Source of the DNA: CBDFGK01 sp965247075
GTDB taxonomy: Bacteria > Pseudomonadota > Gammaproteobacteria > Pseudomonadales > Halieaceae
NCBI GenBank assembly: GCA_965247075.1
Contig: CBDFGK010000002.1
Location: 1-64,000 of the forward strand
Direction: 5' to 3'
Length of the DNA stretch: 64,000 bases
Shown here: positions 8,779 through 17,088 of the stretch, piece by piece
How positions within the stretch are numbered: the stretch's first letter is position 1
Layout: each line of letters begins with the position of its first letter
Notes under the pieces: generated by a model
The model's database searches: none
Told to the model about the DNA's origin: nothing
What the model saw: only the letters and a program-made list of their open reading frames with translations
Program-made: the position numbers and the translations under genes

Positions 8779-10515
8779 TCAGTTGAGATTGGCTTCTACA
8801 GCGTTCAGAAAGCCGTTCATGTCTACCAGGGTTTCCCCATCCGGATTGAGCGTCTTGCCGCGCACATCACCGGTTACGATACCCTGGCCCACGGTGTCTA
8901 TCAGTGCCTGCTTGAGACGGTGGGAGTAGTCTTCCAGCGCTTCATTGTCCTCGCGCAGGGCCAGTGTTGCCAGCGCATTGGCCAGCGCGTAAATCAGTGC
9001 CGAGGAATTAAAATGCGCATCCTTGCCGTCTGATGCCAGATATTTCAGGTACAGGTCGTGAGCAGTGCCGTGCGGCGCCTCGAACAACATGGTGCCATCC
9101 TTGCTCTCAATGATAGAGCTGGCCGTGGCCAGGCTGCCGCCCAGTGCCGCTGAAATATCCGAGAAAATATCCCCGTCCAGGTTTTGAGCCGGATACAAGG
9201 CGTTGCGGGGCGGGTCGGTGATCATCTTTTTGAGCTGGCTGGAGGGCCGCATGATCATGAAGGAGGGCGGTTCGGTGTGGTCTGCTACCAGTTCGGTGCG
9301 CACCTCGTTGATAACCGCGCTGAACACCTCATCGTACTCAAAGTACTCGCGCTTTAACCCAAAGTACACTTCCTTGTCGTTGCGGGAGGCGTCGCGAAAT
9401 ACCTGGCTAACCCAGTCCTTGATGGCCTGGCAATCGTTGGACATAAAGATGATGGGGTCATTTTCCTTCACTTCGCGGGCGTGTTTCTCATCGCCGTCGA
9501 CGATCACCTTAATAATGCCGTCCTCGGGGGCCGGGGTGTTAAAGCTGCCGTACTGGTCGCCACCACCGGCGCTCATGCGCGAGATAGAAACGTGAAATTT
9601 GCGCTGGGGAATACCGTACTTTTTAAGTGTGTTAACCAGCTTGAATAAACGCCGTCCGGTGGAGTTGTCTGGCACACCCCACAGGGCTCGCTCCGGCGGG
9701 TTGGCAACCAGTCTGGCCGCTTGTGCATCAATCAGTTCGTAGTGATAGGACAGGCCCTGCGCAGTGAACTCGTCCCGGTAGTCATGCTCATATATATCTT
9801 CGATAGCCGTGCGCATAACACCGTCATAACCGGGAATTACCGTGTCCTTCAGACCCACATAGGCATCGCGCTTTTCTGTCAGGGCGCGCTGAAAGAACCG
9901 GTGTGCCCAGGCTTTGACCTTGTCCAAATCGTTGGTGGCCAGCATCCAGGGGTCGCCCTTTTTCAGGCTGCGCCGGTGAATCTCTACCGGGTCGCCGCTC
10001 TTGCCAACAAAAACCAGCCTGGCAACACCGGTGGTGTTGGACAGGGTATTGAAGCTGTCCCTGTTGCCGCCGCCTGCCATGGTGTCGACATCGATGTCGC
10101 GGCCAATCCATGCGGGTGGCGCGTTTTTGATATTGCGAAACTGGATATCCTCGCGGGTGATATTGCCGCCTATACCTTTGCGGATGGCACCGTTGGGCGA
10201 CTTGGTGGCCAGCTTGTCCAGTTCCGCCTCATTGATCTCGGGATGCCGGGCCAGCAATTCATTCAGTTGGGCGCGATTGACCGTCATGCCCGCATTTTTA
10301 ATACCCACGCCGTGCCGCTTCAGCGCTGCAATAGACTCGCGGATTACCTCGCCATTGCCAAGCAGGCGACTTTCCGCCGACAGGTCGATTTCAATCAGCG
10401 ACAGCTCCAGTCGCTGCGTAACAAATTGTTCCAGAATGCGCTCGAAAGCGACTTGCGCCATCCCGTCGCCATGCAGGACGACCAGTGGTTTTTCTACGTG
10501 AATTTTGCTGCCCAT
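8779..10515 (-). CDS. Isocitrate/isopropylmalate-family dehydrogenase, isocitrate dehydrogenase-like
   Basis: A protein of about 578 residues, longer than the usual 410-420 residue enzymes. KSPNGAIRKGIGG matches the substrate-binding KSPNGTIRN block of type II isocitrate dehydrogenases. LDGDIFSDISAALGGS carries the metal-binding Asp residues, and the cofactor loop is APHGTAHDLYLKY. An Asp right after HGTAx is the pattern of NAD+-preferring enzymes, whereas NADP+ enzymes carry Lys or Arg there; cofactor preference is therefore predicted, not shown. A TTG start at 10527 is possible, but ATG at 10515 has GGGAG at ideal spacing. First gene of the operon with fdsGBAD. Confidence 0.78.
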   Translation of the reverse strand: MGSKIHVEKPLVVLHGDGMAQVAFERILEQFVTQRLELSLIEIDLSAESRLLGNGEVIRESIAALKRHGVGIKNAGMTVNRAQLNELLARHPEINEAELDKLATKSPNGAIRKGIGGNITREDIQFRNIKNAPPAWIGRDIDVDTMAGGGNRDSFNTLSNTTGVARLVFVGKSGDPVEIHRRSLKKGDPWMLATNDLDKVKAWAHRFFQRALTEKRDAYVGLKDTVIPGYDGVMRTAIEDIYEHDYRDEFTAQGLSYHYELIDAQAARLVANPPERALWGVPDNSTGRRLFKLVNTLKKYGIPQRKFHVSISRMSAGGGDQYGSFNTPAPEDGIIKVIVDGDEKHAREVKENDPIIFMSNDCQAIKDWVSQVFRDASRNDKEVYFGLKREYFEYDEVFSAVINEVRTELVADHTEPPSFMIMRPSSQLKKMITDPPRNALYPAQNLDGDIFSDISAALGGSLATASSIIESKDGTMLFEAPHGTAHDLYLKYLASDGKDAHFNSSALIYALANALATLALREDNEALEDYSHRLKQALIDTVGQGIVTGDVRGKTLNPDGETLVDMNGFLNAVEANLN

Positions 10516-10527
10516 GGAATCTCCCAA

Positions 10528-10676
10528 TACCAGACAGGGGAGTATAGTCGCTAGCTCATGTCAGGTGTATTACAACGTCTACCCCGTGTCAGGTATTTAT
10601 GCGAGATCACTTTAGCAGTAAAATCGCCAATAATTATGTAATCATATAGTTGTAAAGGAAAATAGTATGTCTAACA
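10528..10676 (+). other. Intergenic region with an orphan ribosome binding site and start codon
   Basis: AT-rich spacer upstream of the minus-strand operon, so it should hold that operon's promoter; no convincing -35/-10 pair was found. On the plus strand AAAGGAA (10654-10660) precedes ATG TCT AAC (10667-10675), after which decayed ISL3 sequence begins at 10677. This looks like the 5' end of a gene whose body was replaced by IS-bounded DNA. Confidence 0.45.
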
Positions 10677-11165
10677 GGTTCTTCTCCGATCTTGTGAGTG
10701 AATATTAGGCCGTAACATCGAATCCTCATCCGGTAGCGATGACTGCCTGATCTTGAGTGTGAAATACTCAGTATCCCTGAGGCCTCTGACGCGCTTGCGG
10801 ATCATGCCAATACTGATGTTGCCAGCCTCGATTCTGGCACGGGTGAGCTTGTACTGCGCGTAATGACCAATGCCCACACGGTGGCTTCGCAACGATTTTG
10901 CAAACGTCTTCAGGTAGAGCATAGTCGATTGATCGGCGTTTTTCAGCACCTTGCTGTAGTTCTTCATGACGTGGAAACGGTCCAATACAAGATCGGCCTT
11001 GGGCAAGCAATCACGGATTGATTGCTGACAGAATGGCCCCATGTCCATCGCGAGTATGTAGAAAAACTGCTGGCCATCACCGATATGAACCAGGGCGCAG
11101 TCTTTGACCACGTTAGCCGAGGCGCTGCATTCTACCAGTTGCAGCACTTGCTGTGGTTGCTCCAC
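10677..11165 (-). pseudogene. Decayed ISL3-family element, transposase fragment (copy A)
   Basis: The outer terminus GGTTCTTCTCCGATCTTGTG at 10677 closely matches the terminal repeat of the complete element at 11811-13166. Reading inward on the minus strand are recognisable transposase blocks: AMDMGPFCQQSIRDCLPKAD, VLDRFHVMKNYSKVLKNA, and ARIEAGNISIGMIRKR with the C-terminal KIRQSSLPDEDSM. Compared with the complete copy, the N-terminal half is missing and about 90 residues are deleted between SKVL and KNADQS. It is not functional. Its inner boundary lies a few bases from the end of the neighbouring host gene (11178). Confidence 0.82.
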
Positions 11166-11177
11166 AGCCTTGTTTTT

Positions 11178-11802
11178 TTACCTGTCTACCTCAAAGCGCA
11201 CAATAGTGGTAAAATCAAAATTACGAAAATTACCGGCTTTATCGCTTAGGTACATGGTTGACAAGCCCCAGGTGCCGGGCGCTGAACCCACGGGCAGGAT
11301 GACGTTAATCTCATAGCGAACCCAGGCTCAGGGGTCACCTTCGAAGAAGGCCGTGTAGTAATTGTCATGATAGTGGTATTCAAAGTGATCAATCCCCTGC
11401 GGGTCGCGCAAGGTGTAACTGACAGCGCCTAACCCGGCTTTATCGTCACGCGCAAAATAGACAATGTTCACCAGGGTTTCGCCGTCTGGCCGCTCAGGTC
11501 GGGTGGATTCGGCACTGATCGTGATATTGTTAATGTCCAGCTCGGGCGGGCTATCATCCGGATTGGTGCCGGGCGCTACGTCAACCAGTACGAGTGGCTC
11601 GTGTTGTGGGTCATCGCTAAAGAATTGTCGGCTCTTATTTCCCGCAACGTCAGTTTGTGTTACCCGGTTTACCCCATAACGGCCACCGGCAAAAAACCTG
11701 GTGATAACAAAAGTGACATTGCACAACCCGGTGTCGGGGTGATAGACACCATATTGCTGTAAGCTATAAACCTCACGATCGTAATTATTTAACGCCGCGT
11801 AA
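11178..11802 (-). pseudogene. C-terminal part of the IS-interrupted secreted HExxH protein gene
   Basis: Reading on from the target duplication in the same frame as the 5' part, this gives CYAALNNYDREVYSLQQYG, then an Ig-like segment (LDINNITISAES, NIVYFARDDKAGLG). There is an in-frame TGA at 11328-11330, then the frame continues as AWVRYEINVILPVGSAPGTW, LSTMYLSDKAGNFRNFDF and RFEVDR, ending in TAA at 11178-11180. The segment beyond the TGA still reads as coherent beta-sandwich protein, so the TGA is probably a secondary nonsense mutation. With the 13167-15646 part it would encode about 1030 residues. Confidence 0.8.
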
Positions 11803-11810
11803 CAGCGTCG

Positions 11811-13166
11811 GGCTCTTCTCCGCTTCTATGAGTGAAAAAGGATGCCGATCCCCACGTAATCTGTTGGTATATAAGGCCTATCACAACTTTATATGGAACA
11901 GGTATATGGGAATCGACATCCAGAGGGATATTTTGGGCCTCAAGGGGCAGTGCGTCAATCGGATAAAACTGGACGAGGAGGAGAGACAGCTCGTCATTTG
12001 CTGCCGCCGGGACAGGCGCAGAAAAGCCATAGACCCCGTTACCGAGCAGCAGGGAACGGTCAACCGGTATGTCCGCCGACAGGTCAGGGATGTGCCGCTG
12101 TTTGGCTATCCCTGCGTGATTGAAATGGAGCTGGCCCAAGTATGTATCAGCAAGAACGAACGGCGGATAGAGAGCTGTGAGTTTGTTGACACGGGATGGC
12201 GTTTCACCCGCCGCTTCTGTCGCATGATCAGTGGCCTGTGCCGCCACATGAGTATTCAGGCTGTCTCCAGGCATTTGGGGATACGCTGGGAGACGGTGAA
12301 AAAGATCGACAAGGCGTACCTGGAGGAAAGTCTCCCGGCGCTCGATCCGACACAGCTGACCGGCCTGAAGTACCTCGGTGTTGATGAGGTGGCCAGGGCG
12401 AAGGGCCACGACTACATGACGGTGATTTACGACATGGTCGAAGGGCATTTAATCGGGGTGGAAACGGGCCGAACGGCTGATGTGTTCTCTGCATTTCTAA
12501 AGCAACTTCCGGCAGAAACCACTGCAAACATAGAGGCTGTTGCGATGGACATGGGGCCATCCTATCAGAAATCAGTACGTGATTGCTTACCCAATGCCGA
12601 CATTGTGTTTGACCGTTTCCACGTTATGAAGAACTACAGCAAGGCTCTGAGCAATCAGCGGCGAATTGAGTTTAGAAAGGCCAATAAAGAGGGCAAGAAA
12701 TTGTTAACAGGAACACATTACCTGGTGCTGAAAAACGCCGATAAACTGAACGAATCCCAGGCTCAAAAATTACAACGGCTATTGGATGAAAATGCCAATC
12801 TCAATACGCTGTATATCCTGAAGGAACAGCTTCAGGCCTTGTGGGAATCAAAGACTGTCGAACTGATGCAAGAGAGACTGGAAGCCTGGTGCCGGATAGC
12901 CGATCAATCGACCCTGCTCTACCTGAAGAAGTTTGCAAAGTCGTTGAGAAACCACCGTGTGGGCATTTGCAATTACGCGAGGCACAAGCTCACCAGCGCC
13001 AGGATCGAGGCCGGCAACATCGGTATCGGCATGATCCGCAAGCGCGCCAGAGGCATCAGGGATACCGAGTATTTCAAACTCAAGATCAGGCAGTCATCGC
13101 TACCGGATAATGACTCGATGTTCTATGTTGCGGCCTAATCTTCACTCACAAGACCGGAGAAGAGCC
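11811..13166 (+). mobile_element. Complete ISL3-family insertion sequence
   Basis: A 1356-bp element with imperfect terminal inverted repeats of about 25 bp. The left end reads GGCTCTTCTCCGCTTCTATG; the right end, complemented, reads GGCTCTTCTCCGGTCTTGTG. It is flanked by the 8-bp direct repeat CAGCGTCG (11803-11810 and 13167-13174), the duplication size known for ISL3. Removing the element and one repeat restores an open reading frame in the host gene. Related decayed copies lie at 10677 and 16014-16559. Confidence 0.92.
11906..13138 (+). CDS. ISL3-family transposase
   Basis: About 410 residues from the ATG at 11906, which has a GGAACAGG-like site upstream; an in-frame ATG at 11828 lies inside the terminal repeat and is less likely. 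The ISL3 DDE domain is visible: YLGVDEVARAKGHDYMTVIYD (first Asp), AVAMDMGPSYQKSVRDCLPN and FDRFHVMKNY (second Asp), and the C-terminal ARIEAGNIGIGMIRKRARG containing the Glu. The N-terminal zinc ribbon typical of the family is not obvious, having only a Cys pair near residue 32. Probably intact, but activity is unproven. Confidence 0.88.
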   Translation: MGIDIQRDILGLKGQCVNRIKLDEEERQLVICCRRDRRRKAIDPVTEQQGTVNRYVRRQVRDVPLFGYPCVIEMELAQVCISKNERRIESCEFVDTGWRFTRRFCRMISGLCRHMSIQAVSRHLGIRWETVKKIDKAYLEESLPALDPTQLTGLKYLGVDEVARAKGHDYMTVIYDMVEGHLIGVETGRTADVFSAFLKQLPAETTANIEAVAMDMGPSYQKSVRDCLPNADIVFDRFHVMKNYSKALSNQRRIEFRKANKEGKKLLTGTHYLVLKNADKLNESQAQKLQRLLDENANLNTLYILKEQLQALWESKTVELMQERLEAWCRIADQSTLLYLKKFAKSLRNHRVGICNYARHKLTSARIEAGNIGIGMIRKRARGIRDTEYFKLKIRQSSLPDNDSMFYVAA

Positions 13167-15646
13167 CAGCGTCGGGGATTTAACTCATAATTTTCATCGA
13201 CTTGCCAACTGCTGTTAAGAAGCCGAACCGGCTCTCGGTAATCCGTGCTATTCGCCTCGACACTCAGGCGCAGGGAACCCGGCACATAGCTTGGTGCAAT
13301 CACATCTTCCAGAGGATTATCAATATAGAGCTTCCAGGAAAAGTCATTAACGCCTGAAAAACGCTGATTACCTGCGAGGTCAGTTACTGTTATCTGTTGA
13401 GGCTGCCAGTACCCATTTTTAGCCGTTTTGTCCAGCGTAAATTCACCGCGCAATACGGTGCCCTGCACTCGACCATCAACAGGGCGGAGGTGTAAATCTA
13501 CAAAAGTATCAATTTCGCTAACAATACGCATATAAGCCCTGACAGCTCCCTCCAGTTGGGTATTATCGGCATGCAACTCAATTTCAACACTAACCTGTTT
13601 GTCTTCTTCTGGCGCACCTCTCGCCTCGATATGGATACGTTTGATTTTGCCAGGATACACATAATCAGGGCTCAGGTTATACACCTCGAAGGTGAGGTCT
13701 TCATCTATTTTAGACAGGTACACAGTGCCCTGCATGATAAAATCGCGGACAAATTCATATTTGGGTAAGCTGCGCGAGCGCAACAAATCGGGGTTGATAA
13801 TAAATGCCGCTACAGATTCAGAATGATCCTCATTTGGATTTTCCAGATGGGCGTAGGCAGAAACAAATTCAGTGGTTTTGGTGGTGGACCAGCCGCTGGT
13901 AGCATTGGAGTCCCGGAACCACCCGCCCAGTTCTATCCACTGCTCCTGTAATGCCTGAGAATAGGTGTTGGCCCAAAGAAAATGGGCTTTTTCATGGATA
14001 ACCAAGCGTTGCAGATATTGGCAACATACATCACCCGTAAAGGCACTTTCCATAAACTCGATATAACCAGGGCTTTGTTCCAGTGACCAGGCCACAGCGG
14101 GTGCAACAGGGTGCAAGGGGTGGGAGAGGCCATTAAGGCGTCTGACCAAATAGTCCAGGCCATCAATTTTATGGTAGCCGCTGGGCATTTCTTCAAACTG
14201 GTTGATAATAGTGATCAATTCCTGGGCATGAAACGGCTGGAAGCTGTGCGAGGTTTCACCGGTAGTTGGCTCGGTTAATGCCGCATAGTCGGGCACTTGT
14301 GTTGACACGCCAAAGCGCTCCTGCAGGATTTTTTCCACAGCAGCAATATCAGTTCCGCCGCCTGTGACCCAATACACCAGGGCGTGATGCAGGTCTTTGG
14401 AGAAGTATATGCCGCGTCTGCCCTCGATTTCGGCAACCAGTGGCGTGGCGTAGGTAAACGCTTTACTCGAAAGGGTCACTATAGCGACGTTGTTTGCACG
14501 AATTATTTGTATGTCCTGGTCAATTTTCTCATCGCTGAGTATCCATTTGGATTGCACCAGTCGAGATTCATCAAGCGGGATGCCCTTCAACATATCCAGG
14601 AGTCGATGCGCGTGTTCCTGCGACCACGGCTCCCCTTCATCGCTCAAGACAATCTTGTATTGTTGACGCAGAGTTTGCGCGGCGGCCAGTTGGATGGTTT
14701 CTATGACCTCACCCAGAATTTCGATGGCCGGCGGTGTATTGATATAGGCGCTGTATTCACTCCCGGCAATACTGTCATCATCCAGCCAGGAGAACACAAA
14801 GTGGTCTCTGGGTAATTCAACGGCGGTAAAATCAATCCCCCGGATGACAGGGGTACTTCCACGCACCCTGAGAGTTTGCGTTGCCGAGCTTTGATGACCC
14901 TCGGCAGCCAGTTTAATCGTGTAGTCGCCAGGCTCTAAATTGAGAACCTCATAACGCCCATCGCCGTGCTGAGAGACGGCTACTGATCTGGTTCTTTCTC
15001 TGGACGAAACGATGATGCTGCCCGGGCCGGATAAACCCTCGATCAGGCCGGTTACGGTTAATCCACGGGCGGCGACCACCAGCGCCTGCACCTCGGCCGT
15101 TGTAACAACACTGTCGGCGCCGACAGTGGCCACCAGCTCAGCCAAGGTCTCGGCATCAAGTGCCTCGATGGCGCCTGTCTCCTCAAGAGCAACGTATTCT
15201 TTGGCAAAGTCGACGCGATTTTCAATAATGGCAATGTCATCGTTTTGCACGCCGTCCAGTATCAATAAAGAGATGCCCTGGAGGGTTCGCTGCCCCGAAT
15301 CCAAAAGGCCGACATAATAGTCGAGTCCTTCCGGATCCGGTGTGCGGCTGAATAACTGTCGGTACAGGTTCGTGACCAACTGGATGCTCGACAGGTTGCC
15401 AAAACGATTCTGATACTCCTCGGAGGTGCCAAACGCATTGATAATGCGGCTCAGGTCACCTCCCTCATCTTCCAGGCGCTCGGACCAGTAGGCCAGGCCC
15501 TCTGCGTCGGCGGGCCTGCCATAGTAGGCAAGATAGACTTGCAGTGCGCGCTCTTCATAGAGGGAAAACTCCCTCGATTGCGCGCTGAGAGACAGGGGTA
15601 GAGCGGCGCAACACAACGCGAAAAAACAAACCGTTATCATTTTCAT
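13142..15646 (-). pseudogene. Secreted DUF4214 / HExxH metallopeptidase-like protein, 5' part interrupted by ISL3 element
   Basis: Starts at ATG 15646 with a signal peptide (MKMITVCFFALCCAALPL...SAQS). Two DUF4214-type repeats follow: ALQVYLAYYGRPADAEGLAY and LYRQLFSRTPDPEGLDYY. Next is a carboxypeptidase-regulatory-like beta-sandwich (YEVLNLEPGDYTIKLAAEGH). A central region holds the zinc-peptidase-like motif VIHEKAHFLW with downstream acidic residues (TEFVSAYAH, EDHSESVAAF), then Ig-like C-terminal sequence. The host frame runs to NPRR, where the ISL3 target repeat begins; the last nine residues come from the IS. The remaining C-terminus is at 11178-11802. The truncated product could be secreted. 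The peptidase role is inferred from the HExxH motif only. Confidence 0.75.
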
Positions 15647-15822
15647 GGTGGTAGCCCTTATGGTAACCGTGGTCAGCCGAGGCAGAGATAATGACTCCGC
15701 CCCAGCCAACCATCCGAATCAGGCCGGTAAAGCAGGCCGGTAATGTTATTTTTTCTGTATAACACATTATAATACATCTGCTTCTGCTTATCGAAATCCC
15801 CGGATAGAGACTCGCCATCGCT

Positions 15823-15990
15823 TCAAGGACCTCTACGCCCCTTTTTCGCGCCATCGCAAGCCACCACAGCCGCCATGGCATACAGGCGCCAGCGCAGGGT
15901 CATGGCACGATGATGCGCCAGTTCTTCCGGCAGCAGTTGGCGCATGAGAGCAAACACATTGTATGAGAGTGCGGAGAGTAAAAAGTACAG
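15823..15990 (-). pseudogene. C-terminal relic of an IS1380-type DDE transposase
   Basis: The minus-strand frame reads LYFLLSALSYNVFALMRQLL, PEELAHHRAMTLRWRLYAMA and AVVACDGAKKGRRGP before a stop. This resembles the C-terminus of IS1380/IS4-like transposases (helix-rich NxFxLMRxLLP, then RWRLYAxAAxVV). Nothing else of that element is visible. It lies between the HExxH gene and the right-hand ISL3 relic. Confidence 0.55.
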
Positions 15991-16013
15991 CTAAAGTCCG
16001 AGCACGGCAATGT

Positions 16014-16559
16014 ATCGCCGCCACATGAGCATTCAGGCGGTCTCCGGCATCTGGGGGTACGCTGGGAGACGGTGAAGAATATCGGCAAGGCATACCTGGA
16101 GGAAACCCTCCCTGCACTCGACCCGATACAGCTGACGGGCCTGAAGTATCTTGGTGTTGATGAGGTGGCCAGGGCGAAAGGCCACTAAAGCGGGCCAGGA
16201 ATTGTTAACAGGAACCCATTACCTGGTGCTGAAAAACGCCGATAAACTGAACGAATCCCAGGCTCAAAAATTACAACGGTTATTGGATGTGCCGGATAGC
16301 CGATCAATCGACCCTGCTGTACCTAAAAAAGTTTGCAAAGTCGTTGAGAAACCACAGCGTGGGCATTTGCAACTATGCGAAGCACAAGCTCACCCGTGCC
16401 AGGATCGAGGCTGGCAACATCAGTATCGGCATGATCCGCAAGCGCGCCAGAGGCCTCAGGGATACCGAGTATTTCACACTCAAGATCAGGCAATCATCGC
16501 TACCGGATGAGGACTCGATGTTACGGCCTAATATTCACTCACAAGATCGGAGAAGAACC
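16014..16559 (+). pseudogene. Decayed ISL3-family element (copy C)
   Basis: A plus-strand relic nearly identical to parts of the complete copy: a block encoding RHMSIQA-like sequence through GLKYLGVDEVARAKGH, a stop, then LLTGTHYLVLKNADKLNESQ, a deletion, and RIADQSTLLYLKKFAKSL to the C-terminus. The terminus reads GATCGGAGAAGAACC, ending at 16559. Large internal deletions and a stop make it inactive. Its 3' end points outward, opposite to the copy at 10677, so the pair bounds 10677-16559 as inverted ends. I saw no target duplication across the pair. Confidence 0.82.
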
Positions 16560-16560
16560 C

Positions 16561-16792
16561 GTTTATTACCGATATACGCAACGCCGGCTTTGCCGGTGCT
16601 CTGCAATTGCAAGCCTATGCCGGTGAGCCGGCTCGCCGGCCCTACGAAGTTGCCATGCGCATGTGGGACAAGGGTTTCTATGTGCGTTACGGCGGCGACT
16701 GCATTCAAATTGGATTGCCCTTTATTACCGAGCGCAGCGAAGTAGACAGCATGGTCAACGCCTTGGCAGATGCTTTGCGAGAGGGCAACTGA
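16561..16792 (+). pseudogene. 3' fragment of a class III aminotransferase gene
   Basis: The frame reads FITDIRNAGFAGALQLQAYA, then RRPYEVAMRMWDKGFYVRYG and DCIQIGLPFITERSEVD, and ends VNALADALREGN. This matches the C-terminal domain of omega-amino-acid:pyruvate-type class III transaminases (VRxxGLxGAxEL..., Gxxxrxxgdtialspplii). The PLP lysine and the rest of the gene are missing; upstream sequence is ISL3 relic. The orphan start codon at 10667, on the other side of the IS-bounded segment, could be its 5' end, but three codons cannot prove this. Confidence 0.72.
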
Positions 16793-16798
16793 TCAACC

Positions 16799-17088
16799 TT
16801 GAATCACTGGCCGGGCTGTTTGGCTTCGCCCTGGGGGTATAACCGCACCGATCTTTATGTGGGTGCTGTGCGGGCTGTTGCTGCAGCGCGCGGGATGGTT
16901 CAGCGAGGAACTGAACCGGGCGGCATCGCTGGTGGTTTTTCGGGTCGGCTTGCCGGTAGTGCTGTTCTTTGGTGCCAGCCGGCGGCAATGGTTCGCGGGC
17001 GGCCAATATTGTGGTAATCGGAACCTTGCTGTCCAGCCTGACTATAACCCTGGGCCTGGCGCTGCTGCAGACTTTCGGCTGGATTTAA
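16799..17088 (+). pseudogene. Auxin efflux carrier (AEC) family permease remnant
   Basis: Three frames must be joined: LESLAGLFGFALGV (about 16800), then after a frameshift ITAPIFMWVLCGLLLQRAGW and FSEELNRAASLVVFRVGLPV (about 16845-16960). After a deletion come ANIVVIGTLLSSLTITLGLA and LLQTFGWI, to TAA at 17086-17088. First and last membrane segments of an AEC-type transporter are recognisable and the middle is gone. The last bases overlap the end of the patatin gene. Confidence 0.6.
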
